Positions 9,903 to 19,780 of a stretch of DNA of 64,000 nucleotides are shown piece after piece. Under the pieces are notes generated by a model. It saw only the letters and a list, made by a program, of their open reading frames with translations. It searched no databases and was not told the origin of the DNA. This DNA comes from Betaproteobacteria bacterium (lineage in GTDB: Bacteria > Pseudomonadota > Gammaproteobacteria > Burkholderiales > SG8-41), in contig JAKFYK010000040.1 in NCBI GenBank assembly GCA_021730905.1, positions 1 through 64,000 of the forward strand, read 5' to 3'. Position 1 is the first letter of the stretch. Each line of letters starts with the position of its first letter. Both the position numbers and the translations under genes were made by a program.

Positions 9903-11429
9903 ATGTATTTGTTTCGATTGCTGAAAATTATCGGCGTTGGCCTGCGCTTCGGGCTCGACGAATTTCTGCGCGGCCACGAACGCGTGAGCGGGCTGCACAC
10001 GGTGTTGCGCGTGGTGCTGTTTTGGCGACGTTTTTCAGTGCCGCGCGCGGTGCGGCTGCGGTGTGCGCTGGAAACGCTGGGACCGATCTTCGTCAAGTTC
10101 GGACAGATACTGTCCACGCGGCGCGACCTGCTGCCGGAAGACATCGCCGATGAACTCGCCAAATTACAGGATCAGGTGCCGCCGTTTCCCGGTGATGACG
10201 CTGTGACGGTCATTGAACACGCGCACGGCAAACCGCTCAACGAAATCTTCCGTTCCTTCGACCGCACAGCGCTGGCCAGCGCCTCGGTCGCGCAAGTGCA
10301 TCTGGCCGAACTGCATGATGGCCGCGAAGCTGCCGTCAAGATTTTGCGTCCCGGCATTGCGAAAGTCATCCGTGATGATCTCGAATTGCTCGATACCGGG
10401 GCGTCACTGATGGAGTGGTTGTGGACCGACGGCAAACGGTTAAAACCGCACGAGGTGGTCGCCGAGTTTGGCCGCCATCTCGACGATGAACTCGATCTGA
10501 TGCGGGAGGCCGCCAATGCCAGCCAGTTGCGGCGCAATTTTGCCGGCTCGCCACTGCTGGCGGTGCCCGAAATATACTGGGAACACTGTTCGACCGAGGT
10601 GATGGTGATGCAGCGCATGCGCGGTACGCCGGTGTCGCGCGTCGATGCGTTGCGCGCGCAGGGCGTGGACATCGCGAAGCTCGCGCGAGCCGGCGTGGAA
10701 ATTTTCTTTACTCAGGTATTCCGCGACGGCTTTTTTCATGCCGACATGCATCCCGGCAATATTTTCGTCACGCCGGCGGGCCAGTACGTCGCGCTCGACT
10801 TCGGCATCATGGGCACGCTGACGCCCACCGACAAGCATTATCTGGCGCGGAATTTCCTGGCATTCTTCCGCCGCGATTACCGGCGCGTGGCGGTCGCGCA
10901 TATCGAATCGGGCTGGACACCGCCCGATACGCGCGTGGAGGAATTCGAGACGGCCATACGTGCCGTGTGCGAGCCGATCTTCGACAAGCCGCTCAAGGAT
11001 ATTTCGTTTGGCAAGCTGCTGCTGCGCCTGTTCCAGACCTCGCGGCGATTCAATATGGAGATTCAGCCGCAACTGGTGATGCTGCAGAAAACCCTGCTTA
11101 ACATCGAAGGGCTGGGCCGCGACCTCGACCCTGACCTTGATCTGTGGGCGACCGCGAAACCTTTTCTGGAGCGCTGGATGTCGGAACAAATCGGCTGGCG
11201 CGCGCTGATTCGCCAGGTACAGGAGGAAGCGCCGTTCTGGTCAACCACGATTCCGCAACTGCCGCGGCTGATACATCGTGCCCTGAGTGAAGACCGCGTG
11301 GCGCCCCTGCAAAAGCAAGTCGAATCACTGCAACACCAACAGCAGCGACTGCGGCGTTCGCTGGCACTGGTTGCCACGCTGTTTGCGCTGAGTACGGCGC
11401 TGGTAGCACTGCTCTTCTGGCTGCGCTAG
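9903..11429 (+). CDS. ubiB: ABC1-family ubiquinone biosynthesis regulatory kinase-like protein
   Basis: [37 protein letters not shown]. Confidence 0.97.
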   Translation: MYLFRLLKIIGVGLRFGLDEFLRGHERVSGLHTVLRVVLFWRRFSVPRAVRLRCALETLGPIFVKFGQILSTRRDLLPEDIADELAKLQDQVPPFPGDDAVTVIEHAHGKPLNEIFRSFDRTALASASVAQVHLAELHDGREAAVKILRPGIAKVIRDDLELLDTGASLMEWLWTDGKRLKPHEVVAEFGRHLDDELDLMREAANASQLRRNFAGSPLLAVPEIYWEHCSTEVMVMQRMRGTPVSRVDALRAQGVDIAKLARAGVEIFFTQVFRDGFFHADMHPGNIFVTPAGQYVALDFGIMGTLTPTDKHYLARNFLAFFRRDYRRVAVAHIESGWTPPDTRVEEFETAIRAVCEPIFDKPLKDISFGKLLLRLFQTSRRFNMEIQPQLVMLQKTLLNIEGLGRDLDPDLDLWATAKPFLERWMSEQIGWRALIRQVQEEAPFWSTTIPQLPRLIHRALSEDRVAPLQKQVESLQHQQQRLRRSLALVATLFALSTALVALLFWLR

Positions 11430-11468
11430 CTTTATAATCCTTGCGTTTCGGGTTCCGGGAGGCGCGCC

Positions 11469-12992
11469 GTGCTGATCTGGTTTGTGGTGATTTACCTGCT
11501 GGTCTCTCTCACCATTGGGTTGATCGCCGCTACGCGCGTGCACAACGCGAAGGATTTCGCGGTAGCGGGTCGGAACCTGCCGCTGCCCATTGTCATGGCG
11601 ACTGTGTTCGCCACCTGGTTCGGCGCAGAAACCGTGCTCGGCATTTCTGCCACCTTCGTCAAGGACGGCCTGCGCGGCGTGGTGGCCGATCCATTCGGCT
11701 CTAGCCTGTGCCTGATCTTCGCCGGCCTGTTTTTCGCCGGCAAGCTTTACCGCATGAACCTGCTTACCATTGGCGACTACTATCGTTTGCGCTACAACCG
11801 CACGGTGGAAGTGTTGTGCACGCTGGCTATCGTGGCCTCTTATCTCGGCTGGGTATCGGCGCAAATCAAGGCGCTGGGACTGGTGTTCTTTGTAGTCACC
11901 GATGGCGCCATCAGCCAGCCGGTGGGGATGGTACTGGGCGCGGCCATCGTGCTGACCTACACCACCTTCGGCGGCATGCTGTCGGTGGCCATCCTCGATT
12001 TCGTGCAGATGACCGTCATCATGGGCGGCATGCTGTACATCGGCTATGTCATCTCGGGCATGACCGGCGGCGTCGGCACGGTGGTGTCGCATGCGTATAC
12101 GGCCGGCAAGCTCGATTTCTTTCCCGAAGCAAAAATGACTGCCTGGATTCCGTTTATCGGCGCGTGGATCACCATGATGCTGGGATCAATCCCGCAGCAG
12201 GACGTGTTCCAGCGCATCACTTCGGCCAAGGACGAAAAAACCGCCGTGCGCGGATCCGTGCTCGGCGGTTCGATCTACTTCGTGTTCGCGTTCGTACCGA
12301 TGTTTCTCGCCTATGCGGCGACGCTGGTGGACCCCAAGGTGTTCACCGAACTGCTTACCAAAGACTCGCAACTCATATTGCCCACGCTGATACTGCAGCA
12401 CACGCCGCTGATCGCACAGGTGGTGTTCTTCGGCGCGCTGCTGTCCGCGATCATGAGCTGTTCCAGTGCGACACTGCTGGCGCCGTCGGTAGCGTTCTCG
12501 GAAAACATCATCCGCAACGCGTTTCCGAACATGACCGACCGCGTTTTCCTGCGCACCATGCGCATCGTGCTGGTGTGTTTTGCCTGCATCGTGCTGGTAT
12601 TCGCGCTCAATTCCACGTCGAGCATCTTCAAGATGGTGGAAAACGCCTACAAAATCACGCTGGTGTCGGCGTTCTGGCCGCTGTTCCTCGGCCTCTACTG
12701 GAAGCGCGCCAGCACGCAGGGCGCGCTCGCCGGCATCGCGGCAGGGTTTTCCACCTGGGTACTACTGGAGTTTTTCGGCACGAATAACGAGGTGTGGCTG
12801 CCGCAATTGATCGGATTCGCCGCAGCCGGCGCAGCAATGACCGCGGGGTCTTTGCTGCCGCAAGTAGTAGGACACCCCACGCCACTGCATCCCGAAGCGC
12901 ACATCCCGCATGCGCACGCCGCAAGCCACACGCACCACGTGCCGCCCACCGGCCACCACCATCACCCCGACGGCACACCACACAAGCACTGA
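11469..12992 (+). CDS. sodium:solute symporter (SSS family) with His-rich C-terminal tail
   Basis: multi-TM; AKDFAVAGRNLPLPIVMATVFATWFGAETVLGISATF; tail HIPHAHAASHTHHVPPTGHHHHPDGTPHKH. Confidence 0.9.
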   Translation: MLIWFVVIYLLVSLTIGLIAATRVHNAKDFAVAGRNLPLPIVMATVFATWFGAETVLGISATFVKDGLRGVVADPFGSSLCLIFAGLFFAGKLYRMNLLTIGDYYRLRYNRTVEVLCTLAIVASYLGWVSAQIKALGLVFFVVTDGAISQPVGMVLGAAIVLTYTTFGGMLSVAILDFVQMTVIMGGMLYIGYVISGMTGGVGTVVSHAYTAGKLDFFPEAKMTAWIPFIGAWITMMLGSIPQQDVFQRITSAKDEKTAVRGSVLGGSIYFVFAFVPMFLAYAATLVDPKVFTELLTKDSQLILPTLILQHTPLIAQVVFFGALLSAIMSCSSATLLAPSVAFSENIIRNAFPNMTDRVFLRTMRIVLVCFACIVLVFALNSTSSIFKMVENAYKITLVSAFWPLFLGLYWKRASTQGALAGIAAGFSTWVLLEFFGTNNEVWLPQLIGFAAAGAAMTAGSLLPQVVGHPTPLHPEAHIPHAHAASHTHHVPPTGHHHHPDGTPHKH

Positions 12993-13001
12993 GCATCGAA
13001 C

Positions 13002-13520
13002 GTGGTCTCACACGCACGGCTGGGCGCTGTCATATTCGGTTTGCTCGCCTGCAATACGATCTACTACGTCCTCGCGGGTCGTTTGAGTGAAGCGCTGGAA
13101 TCAGCGGCATGGTATGCGCTGCTGATTCTGTTCATGCTTGAAACCGCGCGCGCGCAGCGGCCACGTTCAGCGCGCACGCTTGCCACGATACATGGATTAC
13201 GCCTGCTCGCCACGCTGGCCATTGCCGTAAGTGCTGTGCTCTACGTGCGTGAAAAAGAATGGCTGGATGCCAGCAATCTTTTCCTGTGGATTGCCGTGGT
13301 CGCGCTGCTGGAAATTGAAGTGCGGCGTCCCGCAGCCATCATCTCGCATCGCAAGAGCCTCACCACAGCGGCTACGCTGCTTTACGCCGCGCTCGGCATT
13401 CTGGTTGTAATTTGGCTGATACGCGGCGAATGGATGGACGCTTGGGATGCCGCGCTGTGGCTCAGCGCATTCGGCGTCCTCGAAATGGATTTGCTGCGCG
13501 CAGACATAAACAAAAAATAA
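13002..13520 (+). CDS. hypothetical integral membrane protein
   Basis: 172 aa, hydrophobic helices. Confidence 0.6.
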   Translation: MVSHARLGAVIFGLLACNTIYYVLAGRLSEALESAAWYALLILFMLETARAQRPRSARTLATIHGLRLLATLAIAVSAVLYVREKEWLDASNLFLWIAVVALLEIEVRRPAAIISHRKSLTTAATLLYAALGILVVIWLIRGEWMDAWDAALWLSAFGVLEMDLLRADINKK

Positions 13521-13554
13521 TATGCTTTAAAACAAGATGTCATAGTCTCTTGCG

Positions 13555-14112
13555 CTACGGCGACTGGCAATTCTGAATAGCGCGCGTTACAAACGCATGC
13601 GACAGCGCTTCGTCTTCCTTGAGGCCCAACTGCTCCAGCATCGGCACAATGGACGCCACAAACGGTTTGAGCAACGTGTCTTCCAGCGACACATGAAACG
13701 CCAGCGTCACCTGCGCCCCGAGGTGATCGGCAAAACGTCTGATACTGTCGTCCGCCGCGCGCGAAGCATGGTGTCCGTAAACCAGAATGTCCAGTGGAAA
13801 TGTCGCAGCCGGAGGATCGGCGGGCAGGCTGCCGGACAAGGCGATGGTTATCGTTCCTGACCGCGCCAGCGCAGCACGCAACGCGTCACGCCCGAAGAGA
13901 TCGCGACAGTGAACCGGTTGATGCGGTGCAAGCACTGCATCCACTGCCTCAAAAGCCGAATTCGTGAGGCAAACGACGGCTACACTGCGGCCGGCCTTGG
14001 CCGATTTGACCGCCTCGGCGCCAATGCCCCTAAAACAGGCCGCCGCCGTTTTCCACACCTGATCGTCTTTATGTTGCGCCGAGGATTTTTTTCCGAACAA
14101 ATTTCCAAACAT
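13555..14112 (-). CDS. hypothetical protein
   Basis: 185 aa ORF, plausible codon usage, tandem with the DHH gene. Confidence 0.6.
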   Translation of the reverse strand: MFGNLFGKKSSAQHKDDQVWKTAAACFRGIGAEAVKSAKAGRSVAVVCLTNSAFEAVDAVLAPHQPVHCRDLFGRDALRAALARSGTITIALSGSLPADPPAATFPLDILVYGHHASRAADDSIRRFADHLGAQVTLAFHVSLEDTLLKPFVASIVPMLEQLGLKEDEALSHAFVTRAIQNCQSP

Positions 14113-14134
14113 GTTGCTTTTCTTTCACGCGGTG

Positions 14135-15091
14135 TTACGTGTAGGCCACGCGAAACGCATCGACAAATGCCGCCAGCTCGGACTGCGGCAGCAGGTTGAT
14201 GCCAGCGGCACCCTTGCGACCGCCGCCCGTCTCAAACCGCGAGCACAATTCGTCCGCACCCTGCGGACGGATGACCGGCGCGCGCACACTCACCGTATAA
14301 CCGCCGGTCTTGGTGACGAGTACCGCATGCGCGCGGTTGGGGTGATCCTGTGCGAGCCGGTTGCCAAACACGCCATTCACACGGCGGCACCATGCGGCAT
14401 CCGGCAAAATGTAGAGCGCCTTGCTCCCGTCGGAAAATTCCGCTTTGGTCTCGCTGGCACGAAAAAGATCTTCCTTGTATGCGCTCTTCAACACATCAAA
14501 CACCGGTTCGTCGACCATGAACTCGCGCGGGTCGCGATACGGCATGATGGACTGATACAAATCCGCGGGGTGGTAATGCAAATCCTCGACGGTCTCGCCG
14601 TAAGCGTTGTAATTGAGACAATCGCCCAGTTCATGCAGGCGTGCGAGCCCGGTATGATCCAGATTGAGCGGCTGCGCTGCGCGTATCGCCGACGCGACAA
14701 GGTTGTCTCCGAACGCTGCCACCACCGCCCATGCGCGCTGACGACCCGACAGATAGCGGTCAACGATGAGACTGGTGCAAACGTCAGGCGCGGTATCGAT
14801 GTGCGCGGTGAGTCCGGGGTGCCTCGGGATAACACCTGCCGCATGATGGTCGAAGTAGCAGCATTTCACCCCGCGACCGAGCAGTTTGCCCAGCGCCGCC
14901 GTATTGGTTTTCAGCGAAATATCGAGTACCGTGATTTCATCGCCGGCGTCTGCATTCACACGCTCCAGCAATTTCACGTCGCGCTTCACGCCGGTGATCC
15001 GTTCAGCGTCGCGCGGCTGTTCCAACCGCAACTGATGCAAAGCACAGATGCCGTCGGCGTCGCCGTTAAAAATGTCGTAATATTTGCTCAA
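14135..15091 (-). CDS. DHH-superfamily phosphohydrolase-like protein
   Basis: FNGDADGICALHQ and YFDHHAAG motifs; TTG start. Confidence 0.8.
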   Translation of the reverse strand: MSKYYDIFNGDADGICALHQLRLEQPRDAERITGVKRDVKLLERVNADAGDEITVLDISLKTNTAALGKLLGRGVKCCYFDHHAAGVIPRHPGLTAHIDTAPDVCTSLIVDRYLSGRQRAWAVVAAFGDNLVASAIRAAQPLNLDHTGLARLHELGDCLNYNAYGETVEDLHYHPADLYQSIMPYRDPREFMVDEPVFDVLKSAYKEDLFRASETKAEFSDGSKALYILPDAAWCRRVNGVFGNRLAQDHPNRAHAVLVTKTGGYTVSVRAPVIRPQGADELCSRFETGGGRKGAAGINLLPQSELAAFVDAFRVAYT

Positions 15092-16209
15092 TGGCGTCTG
15101 TATCGAAACCGGAAGTTGCTGCCGGCCCGCCTCACGTTTACAAATTGGCGCTGGTACTGGCGTTAGCTTACCTGCTCACCATTGTCTACGCCAGCCTGCA
15201 ACCCTTTCGCGGCTGGCGGCTGCCCCCCGAAGACCTTTACGGTTTTCTCACCGCCGCCTGGCCGCGCTACATCACGCTTGAGGACGTGCTGGGCAATGCC
15301 CTTGCCTATGTGCCGCTCGGCTTCATGCTGGCGTTGGGGTTGCGCCAGTTTTTTCGTCCCGGATTTTCGGTCATCACTGGCGCGCTGATCGCCCTTGCAG
15401 TCAGTATCGGCATGGAAAGTATTCAAATGTTTTTACCCGCGCGCATTCCGTCGAATGTGGACGTGCTCGCCAACGGCACCGGCGGTCTGATCGGCGCTCT
15501 GGCGGCGCCGCTCTTTTCACCGTCGCAGATGATCGGCGCGCGGCTCATCGTCTGGCGTGACCGGGTTTTCCGTCCGGGCGCACTCATTGAAACGGGATTG
15601 CTCATCGCGGGACTGTGGGTACTTACCCATCTCAATCCGCTAACGCAGATATTCGGCACCGGCAACCTGCGCGCCACCTTCGACCTGCCGGTATATTTTT
15701 TTCACACGCCCGGACTGCTGCTATCGGCGGAAGCGGCAGTGGTGTTTTTCAATCTGCTCGGCCTCGGGCTCATGCTATCCACATTGCTGCGGCCAAACGT
15801 TCGCCGGGGCCTGGTCATTGCGGGCTTCATTCTGGCAGCGATAGCACTCAAGATGATTATCGCCGCGGTATTCGCCATTCCACTGGGCGCGTTTGCGTGG
15901 ATGACGCCCGGCGTAATGCTCGGCTTTGTCGCGGGCACGACGCTGCTGATGTCCCTGCTTTTGCTCGGGCACCAGGCGCGTCTATGGCTTTCGCTGCTAT
16001 GCCTGCTGCTGGCGCTGGCGGCCATCAATCTCGCGCCGGACAATCCTTACTTCAATATGCCGCCGCGGATGGCCAGTGGCCGTTACAGTCATTTGCTCAG
16101 TTTTTCCGCCATACTTCGCGCCTTGTCAGAATTGTGGCCTTTGCTTGCGCTGGCCTACCTTGTCACCTTGTCGCGGCAGGACCGGGGGCAGCAAACGCCG
16201 GCATCGTGA
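15091..16209 (+). CDS. VanZ-like family membrane protein
   Basis: GNALAYVPLGFMLALGLRQFF...SIGMESIQMFLPARIPSNVDVLANGTGGLIGA. Confidence 0.85.
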   Translation: MASVSKPEVAAGPPHVYKLALVLALAYLLTIVYASLQPFRGWRLPPEDLYGFLTAAWPRYITLEDVLGNALAYVPLGFMLALGLRQFFRPGFSVITGALIALAVSIGMESIQMFLPARIPSNVDVLANGTGGLIGALAAPLFSPSQMIGARLIVWRDRVFRPGALIETGLLIAGLWVLTHLNPLTQIFGTGNLRATFDLPVYFFHTPGLLLSAEAAVVFFNLLGLGLMLSTLLRPNVRRGLVIAGFILAAIALKMIIAAVFAIPLGAFAWMTPGVMLGFVAGTTLLMSLLLLGHQARLWLSLLCLLLALAAINLAPDNPYFNMPPRMASGRYSHLLSFSAILRALSELWPLLALAYLVTLSRQDRGQQTPAS

Positions 16210-16266
16210 TCGGCATATAATGCGCCCCTGCCATCACCGCAACTCATTACCAAGAAAGGCAATATC

Positions 16267-16575
16267 GTGAGTTATTTCGAACGACATGTTTTTTTTTGTT
16301 GCAACCAGCGCGACGCCGGCGCGAACTGCTGCAACAACCACGGCGCGAGCAAAATCCGCGACTACGCCAAGGATAAGGTCAAATCACTCAAGCTGTCGGG
16401 CAAGGGCAAGGTACGCGTCAATATGGCGGGCTGCCTCGATCGTTGCGATGAAGGCCCGGTGATGGTGATATACCCGGAAGAGGTCTGGTACACCTACGTC
16501 GATCAGGAAGACGTGGACGAAATCGTGCAGGAACACCTGGTCAACGGCCGCGTGGTGGAGCGGTTGAAGATTTGA
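16267..16575 (+). CDS. (2Fe-2S) thioredoxin-like ferredoxin
   Basis: FFCCNQRDAGANCC...VRVNMAGCLDRCDEGPVMVIYPEEVWY. Confidence 0.9.
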   Translation: MSYFERHVFFCCNQRDAGANCCNNHGASKIRDYAKDKVKSLKLSGKGKVRVNMAGCLDRCDEGPVMVIYPEEVWYTYVDQEDVDEIVQEHLVNGRVVERLKI

Positions 16576-16678
16576 GATCCGGTGAAAAATGAACGCATGA
16601 ACGGGTGAACGAGTCAGTACGAAGACCGACACCGGGGAAAGGGACCACCCCTTTCATTCGTCCACGCCTCTCTACTCC

Positions 16679-17284
16679 ATGCCCTCCCCCGCCGAGCGCT
16701 TGCTGATCCCCGGACCCGCAGGCAGTATCGAAATCGACATCCATGATTCGGGCGAACCGCGGCGCGGCATCGCGCTCATCGCGCATCCCAATCCTTTGCA
16801 GGGCGGCACCAAAGACAACAAGGTGGTGACAACCCTTGCACGCGCGCTTGCGGGGTTGGGCTATGTCGCCGTGCGTCCGAATTTTCGCGGGGTAGGTGCG
16901 AGCGAAGGCAGGCACGACCAAGGCATCGGCGAGACCGACGATCTGATCGCCGTGGCCGAGTACGCCAAGGCTCGCTTCAATACGCAAATCCTGTTACTGG
17001 CGGGATTTTCGTTCGGCAGCTTCGTGCAAACGCGTGTCGCGAAACGCGTCGATTGCGAACGCATGGTGCTGGTGGGCCCGGCGGTCAATCGCTTTGCAGC
17101 GGAGACCGTGCCGGAAAATACACTGGTCGTTCACGGCGAACTGGACGACGTTGTACCGCTTGCGGCCGTACTCGATTGGGCACGTCCGCAGAATCTGCCG
17201 CTGGTGGTGGTGCCCGGCGGCGAGCATTTCTTCCACGGCCGGCTGAACCTGCTGTCGCAAATCGTCGCCCGCTGGTGCGCATGA
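16679..17284 (+). CDS. alpha/beta hydrolase
   Basis: [19 protein letters not shown]...[12 protein letters not shown]...GFSFGSFVQ. Confidence 0.9.
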   Translation: MPSPAERLLIPGPAGSIEIDIHDSGEPRRGIALIAHPNPLQGGTKDNKVVTTLARALAGLGYVAVRPNFRGVGASEGRHDQGIGETDDLIAVAEYAKARFNTQILLLAGFSFGSFVQTRVAKRVDCERMVLVGPAVNRFAAETVPENTLVVHGELDDVVPLAAVLDWARPQNLPLVVVPGGEHFFHGRLNLLSQIVARWCA

Positions 17285-18192
17285 CGCATTTGGCGGTCAG
17301 CGGGTTGCGCAAATCCTATGATGGCCGCGAGGTCGTTGCAGGCGTTGATTTCGAATTGGCACCCGGAGAATGTTTTGGCCTGCTCGGCCCCAATGGCGCA
17401 GGCAAAACCACCACGCTGCGTCTCGCGCTGGGACTCGCGCAACCCGACAGCGGCTGCATCACCCTGCTGGGTCACAACGTTGCCACGCACGCGCGCGAGG
17501 CGCGCGCACGCGTCGGCGTAGTCCCGCAGCTCGACAATCTCGACCCTGATTTTACGGTGCGTGAAAACCTCCTCGTCTATGGACGTTATTTCGGCATGAC
17601 ACGTGCCGGTGTAGAACGGCGCATCCCCGAATTGCTGGATTACGCGGAGTTGACCGCGCGTGCCGATGCGCGCATTCAAACACTGTCCGGCGGCATGAAG
17701 CGGCGGCTGACGCTGGCGCGCGCATTGATCAACGACCCTGATTTGCTGTTTCTGGACGAGCCGACTACCGGGCTTGATCCGCAGGCGCGGCACCTGATCT
17801 GGGAACGGCTGCGGCAACTCATGCTGCGCGGCAAAACGCTGCTGCTCACCACGCATTTCATGGAAGAAGCGGAGCGCTTGTGCCATCGCCTCGCCATCAT
17901 GGATCACGGGCGCATTATTTCCATCGGCACGCCGCGCGAACTGATCGCGGCCAATATCGAACCGGAGGTGCTTGAAGTGTACGGCGATGGCGCCGATGAG
18001 TGGGCAGCGGCCGTCGGCAACAAACTCGCAGAACGCTGCGAAACGCATGGTGAAACTGTCTTTTGTTATGCGCGCGACGCGCACGCCCTCGTCGCCGACC
18101 TGGCAGATCGCAACGACATACGTTACCTGCACCGCCGCGCGAATCTTGAGGACGTGTTTCTCAAGCTCACCGGCCGCGAACTGCGAGACTGA
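17281..18192 (+). CDS. NodI-like ABC transporter ATP-binding protein
   Basis: Walker [29 protein letters not shown] overlap with upstream gene; paired with a permease. Confidence 0.9.
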   Translation: MTHLAVSGLRKSYDGREVVAGVDFELAPGECFGLLGPNGAGKTTTLRLALGLAQPDSGCITLLGHNVATHAREARARVGVVPQLDNLDPDFTVRENLLVYGRYFGMTRAGVERRIPELLDYAELTARADARIQTLSGGMKRRLTLARALINDPDLLFLDEPTTGLDPQARHLIWERLRQLMLRGKTLLLTTHFMEEAERLCHRLAIMDHGRIISIGTPRELIAANIEPEVLEVYGDGADEWAAAVGNKLAERCETHGETVFCYARDAHALVADLADRNDIRYLHRRANLEDVFLKLTGRELRD

Positions 18193-18197
18193 TCGCC

Positions 18198-18974
18198 ATG
18201 ACCACCACCTCAGCGGCATTCAGCCTGCGCTTCATCCACGTATGGCGGCGCAACCTGCTGGTGTGGCGCAAACTCGCAATACCCTCGGTACTGGGCAATC
18301 TCGCCGACCCGCTGCTCTACATGGTGGGACTCGGCTATGGCCTTGGCAGCATGCTGCCGCAGATGCAGGGCGTGAGTTACGTGGCGTTTCTGGCCGGCGG
18401 CGTGGTGTGTTCCTCGACCATGATGACAGCCTCGTTTGAAGCCATGTACTCGGCGTTTTCGCGCATGCACGTGCAGCGCACCTGGGATGCGATTATCAAT
18501 GCACCGTTGACGCTCGACGATGTGGTGCTGGGCGAACTCGTTTGGGCGGCTAGCAAAAGCGTGCTCTCGGGTTGCGCGGTGTTGGTTGTCGCAACCACGC
18601 TCGGACTTGTCGGATCATCCTTGGCACTGCTCATCGTTCCGGTGATACTGCTCACCGGCCTGGTATTCGCCGGGCTGGGCCTGATCATTACGGCATTGTC
18701 GCCCAGCTATGATTTCTTCATGTATTACTTCACGCTCGCCATCACGCCTATGATGCTGCTGTGCGGCGTGTTCTTTCCGCTCGAACAATTGCCTGGCGTG
18801 GCGCAAGCAGCGGCGCAGGTGCTGCCGCTGTCACACGCCGTAGCACTGTCGCGTCCGCTGATGAACGGCGTGCTGCCCGATCACGCCTGGCTGCATGCGC
18901 TGGTGCTGGCGCTTTACGCCGGTGTAAGCTACAGCGTGGCGCGCCACTTGTTGAAAAAAAGAATTCTCAAGTAA
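18198..18974 (+). CDS. NodJ-like ABC transporter permease
   Basis: RNLLVWRKLAIPSVLGNLADPLLYMVGLGYGLG; ABC-2 type. Confidence 0.92.
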   Translation: MTTTSAAFSLRFIHVWRRNLLVWRKLAIPSVLGNLADPLLYMVGLGYGLGSMLPQMQGVSYVAFLAGGVVCSSTMMTASFEAMYSAFSRMHVQRTWDAIINAPLTLDDVVLGELVWAASKSVLSGCAVLVVATTLGLVGSSLALLIVPVILLTGLVFAGLGLIITALSPSYDFFMYYFTLAITPMMLLCGVFFPLEQLPGVAQAAAQVLPLSHAVALSRPLMNGVLPDHAWLHALVLALYAGVSYSVARHLLKKRILK

Positions 18975-18980
18975 ACCAAT

Positions 18981-19391
18981 ATGTTATGGATTAAAACGCT
19001 GCATATCGTATTCGTCACTGCCTGGTTCGCGGGGCTGTTCTATTTGCCGCGCATCCTGGTCAATCTGGCGATGGAGACGGACGCGGCAGCCAATGCCCGT
19101 CTGTTGACGATGGCGCGCAAGCTCTACCGCTTCATGACGCTGTTGGCAATTCCCGCGCTGGGATTCGGCGTGTGGCTGTGGCTTGGCTACGGAATCAGCG
19201 GCGGCTGGCTGCATGCCAAGCTGGCGCTGGTGGCGCTGCTGGCCGGTTATCACCATGCTTGTCAACGGCTGCTGCAGAAATTTGAGCAGTGCCGCAACAC
19301 GCGCACACATGTATGGTTTCGCTGGTTTAATGAAGTACCGGTGATTATTTTGCTGCTGATTGTCATCCTGGTTGTGGTCAAGCCGTTTTGA
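18981..19391 (+). CDS. CopD/HemJ family membrane protein
   Basis: LWIKTLHIVFVTAWFAGLFYLPRILVNLA...RWFNEVPVIILLLIVILVVVKPF. Confidence 0.85.
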   Translation: MLWIKTLHIVFVTAWFAGLFYLPRILVNLAMETDAAANARLLTMARKLYRFMTLLAIPALGFGVWLWLGYGISGGWLHAKLALVALLAGYHHACQRLLQKFEQCRNTRTHVWFRWFNEVPVIILLLIVILVVVKPF

Positions 19392-19396
19392 TTTTC

Positions 19397-19762
19397 ATGC
19401 GACTTTATATTGCGCTGCTAATGCTGGCTTTGCTGCCGAAAGCTGTTCACGCCGAAGCCAGCATCATTGTGCAGCAATCGCCTCTGGCAGGCTTTCAGTT
19501 TTGCGATGGCAAAGCGCGGTGGGATGAGATGAAGCCTGGCGACACGCTGACCCTGGTGCGGGAACGCGACAATCCGCACGACGCCAACGCCGTGCGCATC
19601 GAGTGGAACGGCAGCCGGCTCGGCTATATTCCGCGCCGCGAAAACGCCGATGTCGCGCGGCAAATGGATCGCGGCGCGCCAGTCAAGGCGCGCATCGTCA
19701 AACTGACTCAGGCGCGTAACCCCTGGCAGCGTATTTTGTTCGAGGTCTACGTTGATCTGTAA
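19397..19762 (+). CDS. HIRAN domain protein with N-terminal signal-like sequence
   Basis: LAGFQFCDGKARWDEMKPGDTLTLVRERDNPHDANAVRIEWNGSRLGYIPRREN; MRLYIALLMLALLPKAVHA. Confidence 0.85.
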   Translation: MRLYIALLMLALLPKAVHAEASIIVQQSPLAGFQFCDGKARWDEMKPGDTLTLVRERDNPHDANAVRIEWNGSRLGYIPRRENADVARQMDRGAPVKARIVKLTQARNPWQRILFEVYVDL

Positions 19763-19780
19763 TGCCTCAGTGAAAAGCGT

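Noticed and set aside
11708-12787. 359-aa plus-strand ORF overlapping the symporter
   Set aside because: Alternative frame of a well-supported SSS gene; His/Arg/Gly-rich composition typical of a frame shadow.
13505-13545. Possible further AT-rich repeat copy (AATAATATGCTTTAAAACAAGATGTCAT)
   Set aside because: Too many mismatches to the core; could be ordinary AT-rich intergenic sequence.
14111-15166. 351-aa plus-strand ORF
   Set aside because: Antisense to the DHH-family gene with its clear DHH motif.
18970-18996. Possible further repeat copy (GTAAACCAATATGTTATGGATTAAAA)
   Set aside because: Needs an indel to align and lacks the TGTTTTTA core.
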